A stretch of DNA of 64,000 bases from JAKFDI01 sp036676235 (GTDB lineage: Bacteria; Pseudomonadota; Gammaproteobacteria; Burkholderiales; Burkholderiaceae_C), in NCBI GenBank assembly GCA_036676235.1, contig JAKFDI010000064.1, positions 117,226 through 181,225 on the forward strand, in the 5' to 3' direction. The translations under genes and the position numbers were made by a program. Under the pieces are notes generated by a model. It was given only the letters and a program-made list of their open reading frames with translations, was not told where the DNA came from and did no database searches. Below, piece after piece: positions 52,534 to 60,790 of this stretch. The first letter of the stretch is position 1; each line of letters opens with the position of its first letter.

Positions 52534-53612
52534 TTCGTTGCGCCCTTCTTCAGGAAGGCACGCAGGCGCAGCCGCCCCACGACCCCCGTCGGGAAGTGAT
52601 AGACCGACAGCACGAACAGGATGCCCAGCCACAGCAGCCAGCGGTCGGGCGAGACCACGTGCGACAGCACCGGCACACCCTCGAAAGCGGCGGCGCCCAG
52701 CTTGAGCAGGTCCTGCAGGTAGTTCTGTGCCAGCACGAACAGCACGCTTCCGATGACCGCGCCGTAGATCGTGCCCATGCCGCCGATCACGACGATGAGC
52801 AGGATGTCGACCATGATCTCGAACGACAGCGAGGTGTCCGGCCCGTTGTAGCGCAGCCAGATGGCGAGCAGGCAGCCGGCCATGGTGGCGAAGAGTGCCG
52901 ACAGCACGGTGCTCATGGTGCGGTAGACCACCGTGCGGTAGCCGATGGCTTCGGCGCGGAAATCGTTCTCGCGGATGGCCTGCAGCACGCGGCCGAAGGG
53001 CGAGTTCACGATGCGCAGCAGTGCGAGCACCAGCACGACGGCGGTGAAGAACAGCAGGTAGTAGCTGGCGAAGCGGCCGTCGATGGAGGCGCCGAGAAAG
53101 GGTTCGTCGAGGTAGTCGGTGCCGGGCTGCAGTGCCTCGGGCATGCGAAAGCTCAGGCCGTCCTCGCCGCCGGTGAATTCCGACAACTGCGAGGCCAGCG
53201 TGGCGAACGCCGAGGCCACGGCCAGCGTGATCATCGCGAAGAAGATCGCCTTGACACGCAGGCTCGCCAGCCCGACGACGAGCGACAGCAGCAGCGACAC
53301 CGCAAGCGCACACGCGATGCCCACCGCAAGCGCGCCCCATCCCGGTTCGAGATGGCTGCTGGCGATGGCGACGCCGTAGGCGCCGATGCCGAAGAACATC
53401 GTGTGCGCAAAGCTCACGATGCCGGTGTAGCCCAGCAGCAGATCGAAGCTAGCCACCAGCAGGATGAAGACGATGACCTTGGCGGCCACGTTCAGCGCCT
53501 TGATGCTCGGGAAGAGGAAGGGCGTGAACGCGAGGCCGAGCAGGATGACGATCAGCACCAGCGCGAGCCAGCGGCTGCGCGGGAGGTCGTGGGAGAAGAG
53601 GCGGTTCAGCAT
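52530..53612 (-). CDS. livM: Branched-chain amino acid-type ABC transporter permease LivM
   Basis: 360 residues, about ten helices. LivM landmarks: LLGYTGIVSFAHTMFFGIGAYGVAIA, RVLQAIRENDFRAEAIGYRTVVYRTM and VIGGMGTIYGAVIGSVLF. Inner-membrane partner of LivH. ATG 53612 begins MLNRLFSHDLPRSRW. The gap to livH (53613-53814) is mostly dispersed repeat. Confidence 0.93.
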   Translation of the reverse strand: MLNRLFSHDLPRSRWLALVLIVILLGLAFTPFLFPSIKALNVAAKVIVFILLVASFDLLLGYTGIVSFAHTMFFGIGAYGVAIASSHLEPGWGALAVGIACALAVSLLLSLVVGLASLRVKAIFFAMITLAVASAFATLASQLSEFTGGEDGLSFRMPEALQPGTDYLDEPFLGASIDGRFASYYLLFFTAVVLVLALLRIVNSPFGRVLQAIRENDFRAEAIGYRTVVYRTMSTVLSALFATMAGCLLAIWLRYNGPDTSLSFEIMVDILLIVVIGGMGTIYGAVIGSVLFVLAQNYLQDLLKLGAAAFEGVPVLSHVVSPDRWLLWLGILFVLSVYHFPTGVVGRLRLRAFLKKGATK

Positions 53613-53660
53613 GGGGCGATTCCGTTCGCGCCGAGGTATGCCTCGAACTGACACAAAAAC

Positions 53661-53788
53661 CCGTTCGCCCTGAGCCTGTCGAAGGGTCGGGCTGAGCTTG
53701 TCGAAGCCCCTGGTCGGGTTTGCCGCCGACCCTTCGACAGGCTCAGGGCGAACGGGGTTGGGGCTTCGACAGGCTCAGCCCGAACGGG
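53661..53788. repeat. Dispersed CCGTTCGCCCTGAGCC repeat between livH and livM
   Basis: Four arms: CCGTTCGCCCTGAGCCTGTC, GGGCTGAGCTTGTCGAAGCC, GACAGGCTCAGGGCGAACGG and GACAGGCTCAGCCCGAACGG. The first and third form a near-perfect inverted repeat spanning about 100 bp. Confidence 0.88.
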
Positions 53789-53814
53789 GAAAGGGAGGAC
53801 GCGGCTCATGGCAC

Positions 53815-54840
53815 TCACCGGTTGGTCACCGGATACAAGCCCTGCGGCCGCCACAGCAGGATCGCCACCATCAGCCCGATGTTGGAGAACATCGCGACCT
53901 TGGGCGTGAGAAAGCCGGTGTAGTTCGCCATCAGCCCGACCAGCAGCGCGCCGACGAAGCAACCGAAGGTCGACCCCAGCCCGCCGATGATGATGACGAT
54001 GAAGATCAGCACGTTGACCTGCGCGCCCATCTGCGGCACCACGCCCTGCTGGTACAGCCCCCACAGCGTGCCGCCCAGACCCGCCAGCGCCGAGCCGGCA
54101 ACGAACACGCCCACGAACAGGCGGCGGATGCGGTAGCCGAGGCTTTCCACCATCTCGCGGTCCTGCACGCCGGCGCGCACGAGAAGCCCGAGCTTGGTGC
54201 GGTTGAGCGTGAACAGCATGGCCGCCAGCACCACGGCGCCGATCACCAGCGCGAAGAGGCGGAATTTCTCGACCGCCGCATCGCCGAAGATGAAGGCGCC
54301 GCGCAAGGCCTCGGGCAGCGGCAGCGGAATCTGCTGCGGGCCCCAGATGAGCTTGATCATCTCTTCGCCGATGATCATGCCGCCCATGGTGATGAGGATC
54401 TGCTTCAGGTGCTGCCCGTAGACCGGGCGCACCAGCACGCGCTCGAAGGCCCATCCCAGCGCGCCGGCCACCGCCATCGCGACCAGCATGGCCGGGAAGA
54501 TGGCGGCGAGGTTGAGCCACAGGCTGTCGGCCGTGGTCCAGTCGCTCATGAAGGCGAGCACGCTGGTCGCGACGAAGGCGCCGAGCGCGATGAACGCGCC
54601 ATGGCCGAAGTGCAGCACGTCCATCAGGCCGAAGACGAGCGTGAGGCCCGAGGCGATGATGAAGACGATCATGCCCATCGCCAGGCCCGCCACGGTGAGT
54701 GTGACCCAGGTGGAGGGCGAGCCGATCAGCGGCAGGGCCAGCAGCGCGAGCAGCGGCACCAGGGCGAGGGGCAGCCAATCGAAGCTGGACTTGGGTGCGG
54801 CAGCGGGCGCCGCCACGCCCGGCAGGGTCGTCGTGTTCAT
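53815..54840 (-). CDS. livH: Branched-chain amino acid-type ABC transporter permease LivH
   Basis: 341 residues. LivH landmarks: GLTLVFGLMDVLHFGHGAFIALGAF (~65), RAGVQDREMVESLGY and IGGLGSTFGCFVGALLVG. About nine helices. An N-terminal extension rich in Ala/Pro precedes the first helix. It overlaps livF by 4 nt. Confidence 0.93.
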   Translation of the reverse strand: MNTTTLPGVAAPAAAPKSSFDWLPLALVPLLALLALPLIGSPSTWVTLTVAGLAMGMIVFIIASGLTLVFGLMDVLHFGHGAFIALGAFVATSVLAFMSDWTTADSLWLNLAAIFPAMLVAMAVAGALGWAFERVLVRPVYGQHLKQILITMGGMIIGEEMIKLIWGPQQIPLPLPEALRGAFIFGDAAVEKFRLFALVIGAVVLAAMLFTLNRTKLGLLVRAGVQDREMVESLGYRIRRLFVGVFVAGSALAGLGGTLWGLYQQGVVPQMGAQVNVLIFIVIIIGGLGSTFGCFVGALLVGLMANYTGFLTPKVAMFSNIGLMVAILLWRPQGLYPVTNR

Positions 54841-55589
54841 TGATGCGCTCCCAGCGACAGGCCCAGCAGGCGCTGCTGCAGGCCTTCGTCTTCCGCCAAC
54901 TGCGCCATCGCGCCGCGATGCACCACGCGGCCGTCGTCCATCACCGCCACGCGGTCGCCGAGCGCGCGCGCCATGGCGAAGTTCTGCTCGACCAGCAGCA
55001 CGGTGGTCTGCGTGCGCTTGAGTTCGCGCAGCGCCTCGATGAGGTTCTGCACGATGGAGGGCGCGAGGCCCTTGCTCGGTTCGTCGATCAGCAACAAGCG
55101 CCGCGGCTCGATCATGGCGCGCGCGATGGCCAGCATCTGCTTCTGCCCGCCCGAGAGCTTGCCCGCCGGGTAGAGCCAGAACTTCTTCAGCGCCGGGAAC
55201 AGGCCGAACAGCCACTCCAGGCGCTGCGTGTCGATCTGGTCGACGTGGCGCGCGCCGCGTGCGGCCAGCACCATGTTCTCGCGCACGCTCAAGTCGCCGA
55301 AGATGCCCATGCTCTCGGGCACGTAGGCGATGCCGAGCTGCGCGATCTCCGGCGTGCCGCGGCCCTTGGGTGCGCCCTCGCCGCCGATCGCCTGGCCATC
55401 GAAACTCACGCGGCCCTGCGACGCCGGCCACAAGCCCATGATGGTTCGCAGCGTGGTCGTCTTGCCGGCGCCATTGCGGCCCAGCAGCATCGTCACCTCG
55501 CCGGCCGGCACCTCGAAATCGACGCCATGCAGGATGTGATACGCGCCGATGTGCGTGTGGACGCCTTCCAGCTTCAACAGTGATTTCAT
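54837..55589 (-). CDS. livF: Branched-chain amino acid-type ABC transporter ATPase LivF
   Basis: 250 residues. Walker A GRNGAGKTT (~37), signature KLSGGQKQMLAIARAM (~145), Walker B LLLIDEPSKGLAP, switch His replaced by the Gln-Asn of VEQNF, normal for LivF. A small insert (GGEGAPKGRGTPE) follows the first strand region. ATG 55589 lies 4 nt after the second 79-bp element, whose GAGGGG is the ribosome-binding sequence. Confidence 0.94.
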   Translation of the reverse strand: MKSLLKLEGVHTHIGAYHILHGVDFEVPAGEVTMLLGRNGAGKTTTLRTIMGLWPASQGRVSFDGQAIGGEGAPKGRGTPEIAQLGIAYVPESMGIFGDLSVRENMVLAARGARHVDQIDTQRLEWLFGLFPALKKFWLYPAGKLSGGQKQMLAIARAMIEPRRLLLIDEPSKGLAPSIVQNLIEALRELKRTQTTVLLVEQNFAMARALGDRVAVMDDGRVVHRGAMAQLAEDEGLQQRLLGLSLGAHQ

Positions 55590-55593
55590 GACT

Positions 55594-55672
55594 GCCCCTC
55601 GTCCGACGAGTACGTCGGCCGGTCCCCCGAGGGGACCCGGGCCGGCTTGGGAGCGGCCCGGCGCTCGGCCCG
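55594..55672 (-). repeat. 79-bp structured 5' element, copy 2 (before livF)
   Basis: Minus-strand hairpins CGGGCC/GGCCCG, GTCCCC-TCG-GGGGAC, CCGACG-TACT-CGTCGG, then GAGGGGC and 4 nt to the livF ATG. It begins 2 nt after the livG stop, so it fills the intercistronic space exactly. Three differences from copy 1, two of them a compensated pair. Confidence 0.8.
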
Positions 55673-55674
55673 GC

Positions 55675-56430
55675 TCATGCCGGCTCCTCCGCCGCCATGC
55701 CCAGGTAGGCCTGCTGCACCACCGGCGACGCGATCACGGTCGCCGGGTCGCCATCGGCCACGAGCTGGCCGTTGTGCAGCACGATGATGCGGTCGGCCAG
55801 CTCGCGCACCACGTCCATCTTGTGTTCCACCAGCAGGATGGTCTTGTCACCGCGCGCCTTGAGCGAGCGGATGAGGTCCAGGATCACCGGCACGTCGTCC
55901 ACGCTCATGCCGGCGGTGGGCTCGTCGAACATGTAGACGCTGGGCTCCAGCGCCATCAGCATCGCCACTTCCAGCTTGCGCTGGTCGCCGTGCGGCAGGC
56001 TGCTGGCGGGCACGTCGGCGCGATCGGCCAGCTTCACGATGTCCACGAGCTGGTGTGCGCGTTCGCGCGTGTTGCGATGGTCCAGCCACACCGACCACAG
56101 GTCGAAGCCCTCGCGGCGGCGCGACTGCACGGCCAGGCGCACGTTCTCCACCACCGAGAGGTTGGGGAAGAGTTGCGTGAGCTGGAACGCACGCCCGAGG
56201 CCGCGGTGGGTGCGCGCCGAGACGGTGTCGTTCGTGATGTCCACGCCATCGAGCCGCACTGAACCTTCGCTCGCGCGCAACTGGCCCGAGATGAGATTGA
56301 AGTACGTCGTCTTGCCCGCGCCGTTGGGGCCGACGATGGCCGTCAGCGTGCCGGGCGTGAAGGCGCACGAGACGCCGTCGACCGCGACGTGGCCGCCGAA
56401 GCGGATGGTGAGGTGGTGGGTTTCGAGCAT
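55675..56430 (-). CDS. livG: Branched-chain amino acid-type ABC transporter ATPase LivG
   Basis: 251 residues. Walker A GPNGAGKTT (~36), LivG-type signature LPHGDQRKLEVAMLM (~148), Walker B VYMFDEPTAGMS, switch His VEHKMDVV. MLETHHLTIRFGG at ATG 56430 is the usual start. It pairs with LivF to power LivHM. Confidence 0.94.
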   Translation of the reverse strand: MLETHHLTIRFGGHVAVDGVSCAFTPGTLTAIVGPNGAGKTTYFNLISGQLRASEGSVRLDGVDITNDTVSARTHRGLGRAFQLTQLFPNLSVVENVRLAVQSRRREGFDLWSVWLDHRNTRERAHQLVDIVKLADRADVPASSLPHGDQRKLEVAMLMALEPSVYMFDEPTAGMSVDDVPVILDLIRSLKARGDKTILLVEHKMDVVRELADRIIVLHNGQLVADGDPATVIASPVVQQAYLGMAAEEPA

Positions 56431-56438
56431 TTCTTGCT

Positions 56439-56543
56439 CCCTCTCCCCTCTGGGGAGAGGGTTGGGGTGAGGGGCGCGGCCGCGCCTGCAGATCCGTTCG
56501 CCTTCGGCGGCCCTCACCCCTGCCCTCTCCCAGAGGGAGAGGG
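56439..56543. repeat. REP hairpin pair between livK and livG
   Basis: CCCTCTCCCCTCTGGGGAGAGGG-type unit (from 56439) running to GGGGTGAGGG, and a facing CCCTCACCCC...CTCTCCCAGAGGGAGAGGG unit (from 56511). Starts 72 bp apart. It lies between the binding-protein gene and the rest of the operon and may lower downstream expression. Confidence 0.85.
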
Positions 56544-56581
56544 AGAAATACGCCCCCTCTGCAGGAGAGGAGGAGGACAGC

Positions 56582-57796
56582 TCAACGCTTGTTGCGAATC
56601 GGCACGTCCATCTCTTCCGGCTTGATCTCGCGGATCAGCTCCGGCACGCCCCAGGCAAACGCCGGGTCGTTCTTGATCTTGAAGTGGTACATCGACTGCA
56701 TGGCCTGATGGTCTTCCTTCCGGAAGGTCATCTTGCCCTTGGGCGTCTCGAAACTCATGCCTTCCATGGTCTTGATGAGCTTGTTGGTGTTGGTGTCGCC
56801 GCCGGTCTTCTTCAGCGCCTCGACGATGGCAATCGCCGCGCTCATGCCGCCCGCGGTGAAGAAGTCGGGCGGTGCCTTGAACTGCGTGTAGTGGTTGGAC
56901 ACCAGCCACTCGTTCACCGGGTTCTTCGGAATGCCGAAGTAGTAGTAGGCCGCGCCTTCCATGCCGGGGAACTGCTTGTAGGCGGCCATGGCCGGCAGGA
57001 TGTTGCCGCCGGTGGCGATCTCGATGCCGTAGCGCTTGAGGTCGAGGTCGGCGATCTTGAACGGGTTGCCCGCGCCGGCCCACACGATCCAGATGATCTT
57101 GCGGCCCGGCTCATCCTTGAGCTTGTCGATGATGCGCTGCGCACCGGCGGTGAAGTCGGTGGTGCCGGTCGGCAGGTATTCCTCGTGCACGATCTTGGCC
57201 GTCTTGATCGCGTCCTTGAAGGCCTTCACGCCGTCACGGCCGAACGCATAGTCCTGCGCCAGCGTGGCGATCACGGTGCCCTTCTTGTCCAGCGCCACGG
57301 CATTGCTGATCGCGTCCTGCGAGCTGTTGCGGCCGGTGCGGAAGATGTACTTGTTCCACTTCTCGCCGGTGATGGAGTCGGCCACGGCCGGCTCGACCAG
57401 CAGGATCTTCTTGTACTCCTCGGCCACCGGCAGCAGCGCCAGCGCCACGCCCGAGGACGTCGGGCCGACCGCGAGGTCGACCTTGTCGTCGCCGTAGGCG
57501 GTGGCCAGCAGGCTCTTGCCCACGTCCGGCTTGCCTTGGTCGTCCTTCTCGATGACGACGATCTTCTTGCCGTTCACCATCATCGTGCCGTTGGTGGCGT
57601 AGTCCAGGCCCATCATCAGGCCGGTCTGCGTCTGCTTGCCGTAGGCCTCCAGCGGGCCGGTCTTGCTGTAGACGTGGGCGATGCGGATCTCGCCCTTGTT
57701 CTGCGCCAGCGCGGCGCCGGGCAGCAGCGCGACGGCCGCGGCGGTGAGGGAGAGCACGCCCAGCAGGGTGCGGCGTGCGAAATGGGTTCCGGACAT
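56582..57796 (-). CDS. livK: Branched-chain amino acid-type ABC transporter substrate-binding protein
   Basis: 404 residues. Signal sequence with a twin-Arg look (HFARRTLLGVLSLTAAAVALLPGAALAQ), then a type 1 periplasmic binding fold: RIAHVYSKTGPLEAYGKQTQTGLMMGLDYATNG, VGPTSSGVALALLPVAEE, LAQDYAFGRDGVKAFKD. The family takes branched-chain amino acids, amides, urea or aromatic acids; the sequence alone does not decide. First gene of livKGFHM-hydrolase, behind a sigma-54 promoter. SD GGAGAC lies 5 nt before ATG 57796. Confidence 0.92.
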   Translation of the reverse strand: MSGTHFARRTLLGVLSLTAAAVALLPGAALAQNKGEIRIAHVYSKTGPLEAYGKQTQTGLMMGLDYATNGTMMVNGKKIVVIEKDDQGKPDVGKSLLATAYGDDKVDLAVGPTSSGVALALLPVAEEYKKILLVEPAVADSITGEKWNKYIFRTGRNSSQDAISNAVALDKKGTVIATLAQDYAFGRDGVKAFKDAIKTAKIVHEEYLPTGTTDFTAGAQRIIDKLKDEPGRKIIWIVWAGAGNPFKIADLDLKRYGIEIATGGNILPAMAAYKQFPGMEGAAYYYFGIPKNPVNEWLVSNHYTQFKAPPDFFTAGGMSAAIAIVEALKKTGGDTNTNKLIKTMEGMSFETPKGKMTFRKEDHQAMQSMYHFKIKNDPAFAWGVPELIREIKPEEMDVPIRNKR

Positions 57797-57853
57797 GAGA
57801 GTCTCCTTGGTCGTGGAGGCCGGCTTGTCCCGCCGGCCACGGAGCCTTTCAGC

Positions 57854-57887
57854 GCAAGCCCTGTGCCACGCGCACCATCTAGGTGCA
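57854..57887 (-). promoter_or_regulatory. Sigma-54 promoter and NtrC-like palindrome upstream of the livK operon
   Basis: On the minus strand TGGCACA-GGGC-TTGC (57868-57854) matches the -24/-12 consensus with exact GG-N10-GC spacing, about 60 nt before the livK ATG. Directly upstream is TGCACC-TAGAT-GGTGCG (57887-57871), close to the NtrC consensus TGCACC-N5-GGTGCA. The palindrome is nearer than usual for an enhancer (centre ~37 nt from the expected start). Confidence 0.75.
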
Positions 57888-57936
57888 AACCCTGAAGAAT
57901 CGACTCACTCGTCGCCCCGGTTGCGCTGAAATCTGC

Positions 57937-59220
57937 TCAGTCAACGGACAGATCGATTTGCGTAATGTCCAACCACTGGACATTTGTCCGTTCATCAGAC
58001 GCGCGACCGAACAGCGCGGCCAAGCGACCGGCCTGCACGGCCGCGACATGGCGGCTGGCGACCTGCGCACGACCCTGAATCCCCATCGCCTGCAGCCGCG
58101 ACACCGGCGTGGCAAGGCACTCGGCCATCGCCTCTGCCAGCGCCAAGGCCGAGCCGGGCGTCACCAGCCAGCCGTTGATCCCGTCGTGCACGAGTTCCGC
58201 CGTGCCGCCCACCCGCGTGGCGATGACCGGGCGGCCGAGCGCCATCGCCTCGGTCAGCACCACCGGCAGCCCTTCGTCCAGGCTCGCCAGCACCAGCGCG
58301 CGCGACGCCAGGATCTCGTGGCGCACCTGCGCCTCGCTCAGCCAGCCGGCCAGCCGCACCTGCGATGCGAGCCCGAGACGGCGCAACAGCGCCTCGATCG
58401 CGCCGCGCCGCTCGCCGTCGCCGGCAAGCACCAGCTCGACGGCGATGCCGCGCACGGCCAGCTGCGCCACGGCGTCGACGAGCAGCCCCTGCGCCTTGCG
58501 TTCGCACAGCCGGCCGACGCACATGAAGCGCGCCACGTCGGGCGGCGGGCCGGCATCGGCGACGTCGATCAAGCCCGCATCAAGACCGCATCGCAGCAGG
58601 TGCAGCTTGCCTTGGTCAGGCGGCGCGGCCGCCTCGCGCAGCTTGCCCAGCGTGAACCCGCTGATGCCCACGACGAAAGCCGCGCCGGCGATCTTCTCGC
58701 GCAGGTTCACGCGCGCCGTCCATTCCTCCGGCCCGTGCACCGTCAGGCTGTAGGGCGGCCCGCCCAGGCGGCGGCACAGCAGCGCCACGTCGGCAGCGTT
58801 GCTGCCGAAGTGCACATGCAGGTGCGGCGCGCCCGTGCGCCGCAAGCACGGCAGCAGCGCACAGGCCAGGGCGAAGTGGCCGAGATGCGCGATGAAGCGC
58901 CGGTCCCCCGACGCCGCCAGGCGCAGCGCCAGCCCGAGCGCCGCCGCGGCGCGGCGCGGCCGAGCCAGGAACTGCCGCAGCACGCCTGCCAGCAGCCCGG
59001 GGCCGGCGGCGAGCGGCGACGCGAGCAGCACCTGCGTGCGCCCGGCCTCGGCGCGGTCGGCGGCATCGACCAGCGGCGCCGTGCCGCGCCGCAGGCTGAA
59101 GCGATGCACGCGCACGTCCAGCGCCTCCACAGCCGCGATCTCGCGCCGGATGAAGCTGTGGCTCGGCGCCGGGTACACGTTCACCAGATAGGCGACCTGC
59201 GCCGGCGCGGCCGGTGTCAC
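57937..59220 (-). CDS. Glycosyltransferase family 4 protein
   Basis: 427 residues, GT-B fold. N-terminal half begins YLVNVYPAPSHSFIRREIAAVEAL, with HVHFGSNAADVALL and HGPEEW; C-terminal half has VGRLCERKAQGLLVDA, the donor-site EGLPVVLTEAMALGRPVIAT (E-X7-E motif) typical of GT4. Transfers a sugar from a nucleotide donor to an unknown acceptor, probably a cell-surface glycan or lipid. The start is GTG 59220, overlapping the radical SAM stop, so the two are translationally coupled. Confidence 0.88.
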   Translation of the reverse strand: MTPAAPAQVAYLVNVYPAPSHSFIRREIAAVEALDVRVHRFSLRRGTAPLVDAADRAEAGRTQVLLASPLAAGPGLLAGVLRQFLARPRRAAAALGLALRLAASGDRRFIAHLGHFALACALLPCLRRTGAPHLHVHFGSNAADVALLCRRLGGPPYSLTVHGPEEWTARVNLREKIAGAAFVVGISGFTLGKLREAAAPPDQGKLHLLRCGLDAGLIDVADAGPPPDVARFMCVGRLCERKAQGLLVDAVAQLAVRGIAVELVLAGDGERRGAIEALLRRLGLASQVRLAGWLSEAQVRHEILASRALVLASLDEGLPVVLTEAMALGRPVIATRVGGTAELVHDGINGWLVTPGSALALAEAMAECLATPVSRLQAMGIQGRAQVASRHVAAVQAGRLAALFGRASDERTNVQWLDITQIDLSVD

Positions 59221-60716
59221 ATCACGCCCTCGAACGCATGCGCCCTTGCCGACAGCGGGCGTGCGTTGATGCGATGCACCGCCGCCAGCAGCCGCATCGC
59301 GGCCCGGCGGTGCGCCGGCGCCTCGAGTGCCCGGTTGCGTGTGCGCACCTGCGCATCGCGCGGCGATTCGGCCTCGATCGCGAAGTCCGGCAGCCGCTCG
59401 GGCTGCGCCCGCGCGAGGCGGTGCAGGGCGGTGCCGGCGATCAGTTGCAGGCGGTTCAGCGACACGCGCTCGATGACCGCCTCATGCCGCGCGAGGAAGT
59501 TGGTGCTCGCCTGCACATCCTCGGCCGTCTCGCCGGGGTAGCCGAGGATCATGGTGCAGCGGCACGAGATGCCGGCCGCGGCGGCCGCGTGCAGCGCCGC
59601 GCTCACCACCTCGATGCGCGTGCCCTTCTTCATCCGGTCGAGCAGGCGCTGGCTGCCGGTCTCCAGCCCCGTCGTCAGGCGCACGCAGCCGCTGGCGGCC
59701 GCCGCGCGCAGGTCCGCCTCGGCCAGGCCGTTGTCGGCTTCCAGCCCGGCGTGGACGGCGCCGATCCACTGCGCGCCCGGTGCGGCCTGCTGCATGCCGG
59801 CGTGCAGCGCCCGCCACATGCCCAGGTCGCTGTTGAGCTTGAGGTCGGTGAAGACGAAGCGCGACGCGCCGTGCCGCCGGTGCTGCCCACCCACTTCGGC
59901 CAGCACGTCCGCCGCGCTGCGGCTGCGGAAGGTGCGCCCGGCCGTGCTGGTGATGTCGCTGCAGAAGCGGCACGCGCCCCAGCCGCAACCGCGCCCGGTG
60001 ATCACCGGAACGATGCGGTTCGGGTAGGCCGACCACGGAAAGTCGCCGAAGTCCGGATGCGGCACGGCGTCGAGCCGGCGCAGCGGCGCCGCGACGCGCC
60101 CGCGCACCGCACCGCGCGCGTCATGCGTGATCACGCCCGCATGCGCCGACAGGTCGCCGCCGGACAGCAGCGTCTGCAGCACCTGCGGCAGCTCGAGTTC
60201 GATCTCGCCGGCCACCAGCGCCGACAGGCCGGGGATGCGCACCCAGTCGTCGATCACCTCGCGCGGCGTGAAGTACGGCCCGCCGACCAGCACCGGCACG
60301 CCGGCTTCGTGCGCGACGGCGCAGAGCTGCTCGCACACCTCGCGATACATGAGATAGGTCGACACCAGCACGGCATGCGGCTGCGCGGCGGCGAAGGCCT
60401 CGCGAAAGCCTTGCAGCGTCTCGCGCGCGTGGGCATGGATGTCCGAGCGCTGCGGCGCGGCCATGCGCTCCCGGGTCTCGCGCACGCAGCTCCAGCGCGA
60501 GGTGGCGGCGCGGTGGTTGAGCTGTGCGGCCAGCAGGCCGAAGCGGCCCGGCGGCACCTCGCGCTGCACACCCCGCACACCCACCATCAGCGGCGCGAAG
60601 ACCTGCACCTGCGCACCGGCCTTGCGCAGCGACGCGGCGAGATAGCCGACGGCCAGGCTCGGGTAGCGTGCGAAGTTGTTGAGATCGACGAGAAGGATGC
60701 GGCGCGAATCGAGCAT
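59217..60716 (-). CDS. B12-binding-domain radical SAM protein
   Basis: 499 residues. Residues ~1-185 look like a cobalamin-binding Rossmann domain (RRILLVDLNNFARYPSLAVGYLAASLRKAGAQVQVFAP, VGGPYFTPREVI). The radical SAM core (~225-430) has the cluster motif GRGCGWGACRFCS, i.e. C-X4-C-X2-C instead of the usual C-X3-C-X2-C, followed by VFTDLKLNSD and GLETGSQRLLDRMKKGT. Such enzymes commonly methylate unactivated carbons or remodel lipids and natural products. Substrate unknown; the coupled glycosyltransferase suggests a glycoconjugate. Confidence 0.87.
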   Translation of the reverse strand: MLDSRRILLVDLNNFARYPSLAVGYLAASLRKAGAQVQVFAPLMVGVRGVQREVPPGRFGLLAAQLNHRAATSRWSCVRETRERMAAPQRSDIHAHARETLQGFREAFAAAQPHAVLVSTYLMYREVCEQLCAVAHEAGVPVLVGGPYFTPREVIDDWVRIPGLSALVAGEIELELPQVLQTLLSGGDLSAHAGVITHDARGAVRGRVAAPLRRLDAVPHPDFGDFPWSAYPNRIVPVITGRGCGWGACRFCSDITSTAGRTFRSRSAADVLAEVGGQHRRHGASRFVFTDLKLNSDLGMWRALHAGMQQAAPGAQWIGAVHAGLEADNGLAEADLRAAAASGCVRLTTGLETGSQRLLDRMKKGTRIEVVSAALHAAAAAGISCRCTMILGYPGETAEDVQASTNFLARHEAVIERVSLNRLQLIAGTALHRLARAQPERLPDFAIEAESPRDAQVRTRNRALEAPAHRRAAMRLLAAVHRINARPLSARAHAFEGVM

Positions 60717-60790
60717 GCGCCCACGCTAGCCCGGCCGGCGCGGGTACTGCGCTCAGTCTGTTACCAGCGGCCGCGCCGAGCCGCGGCCTG

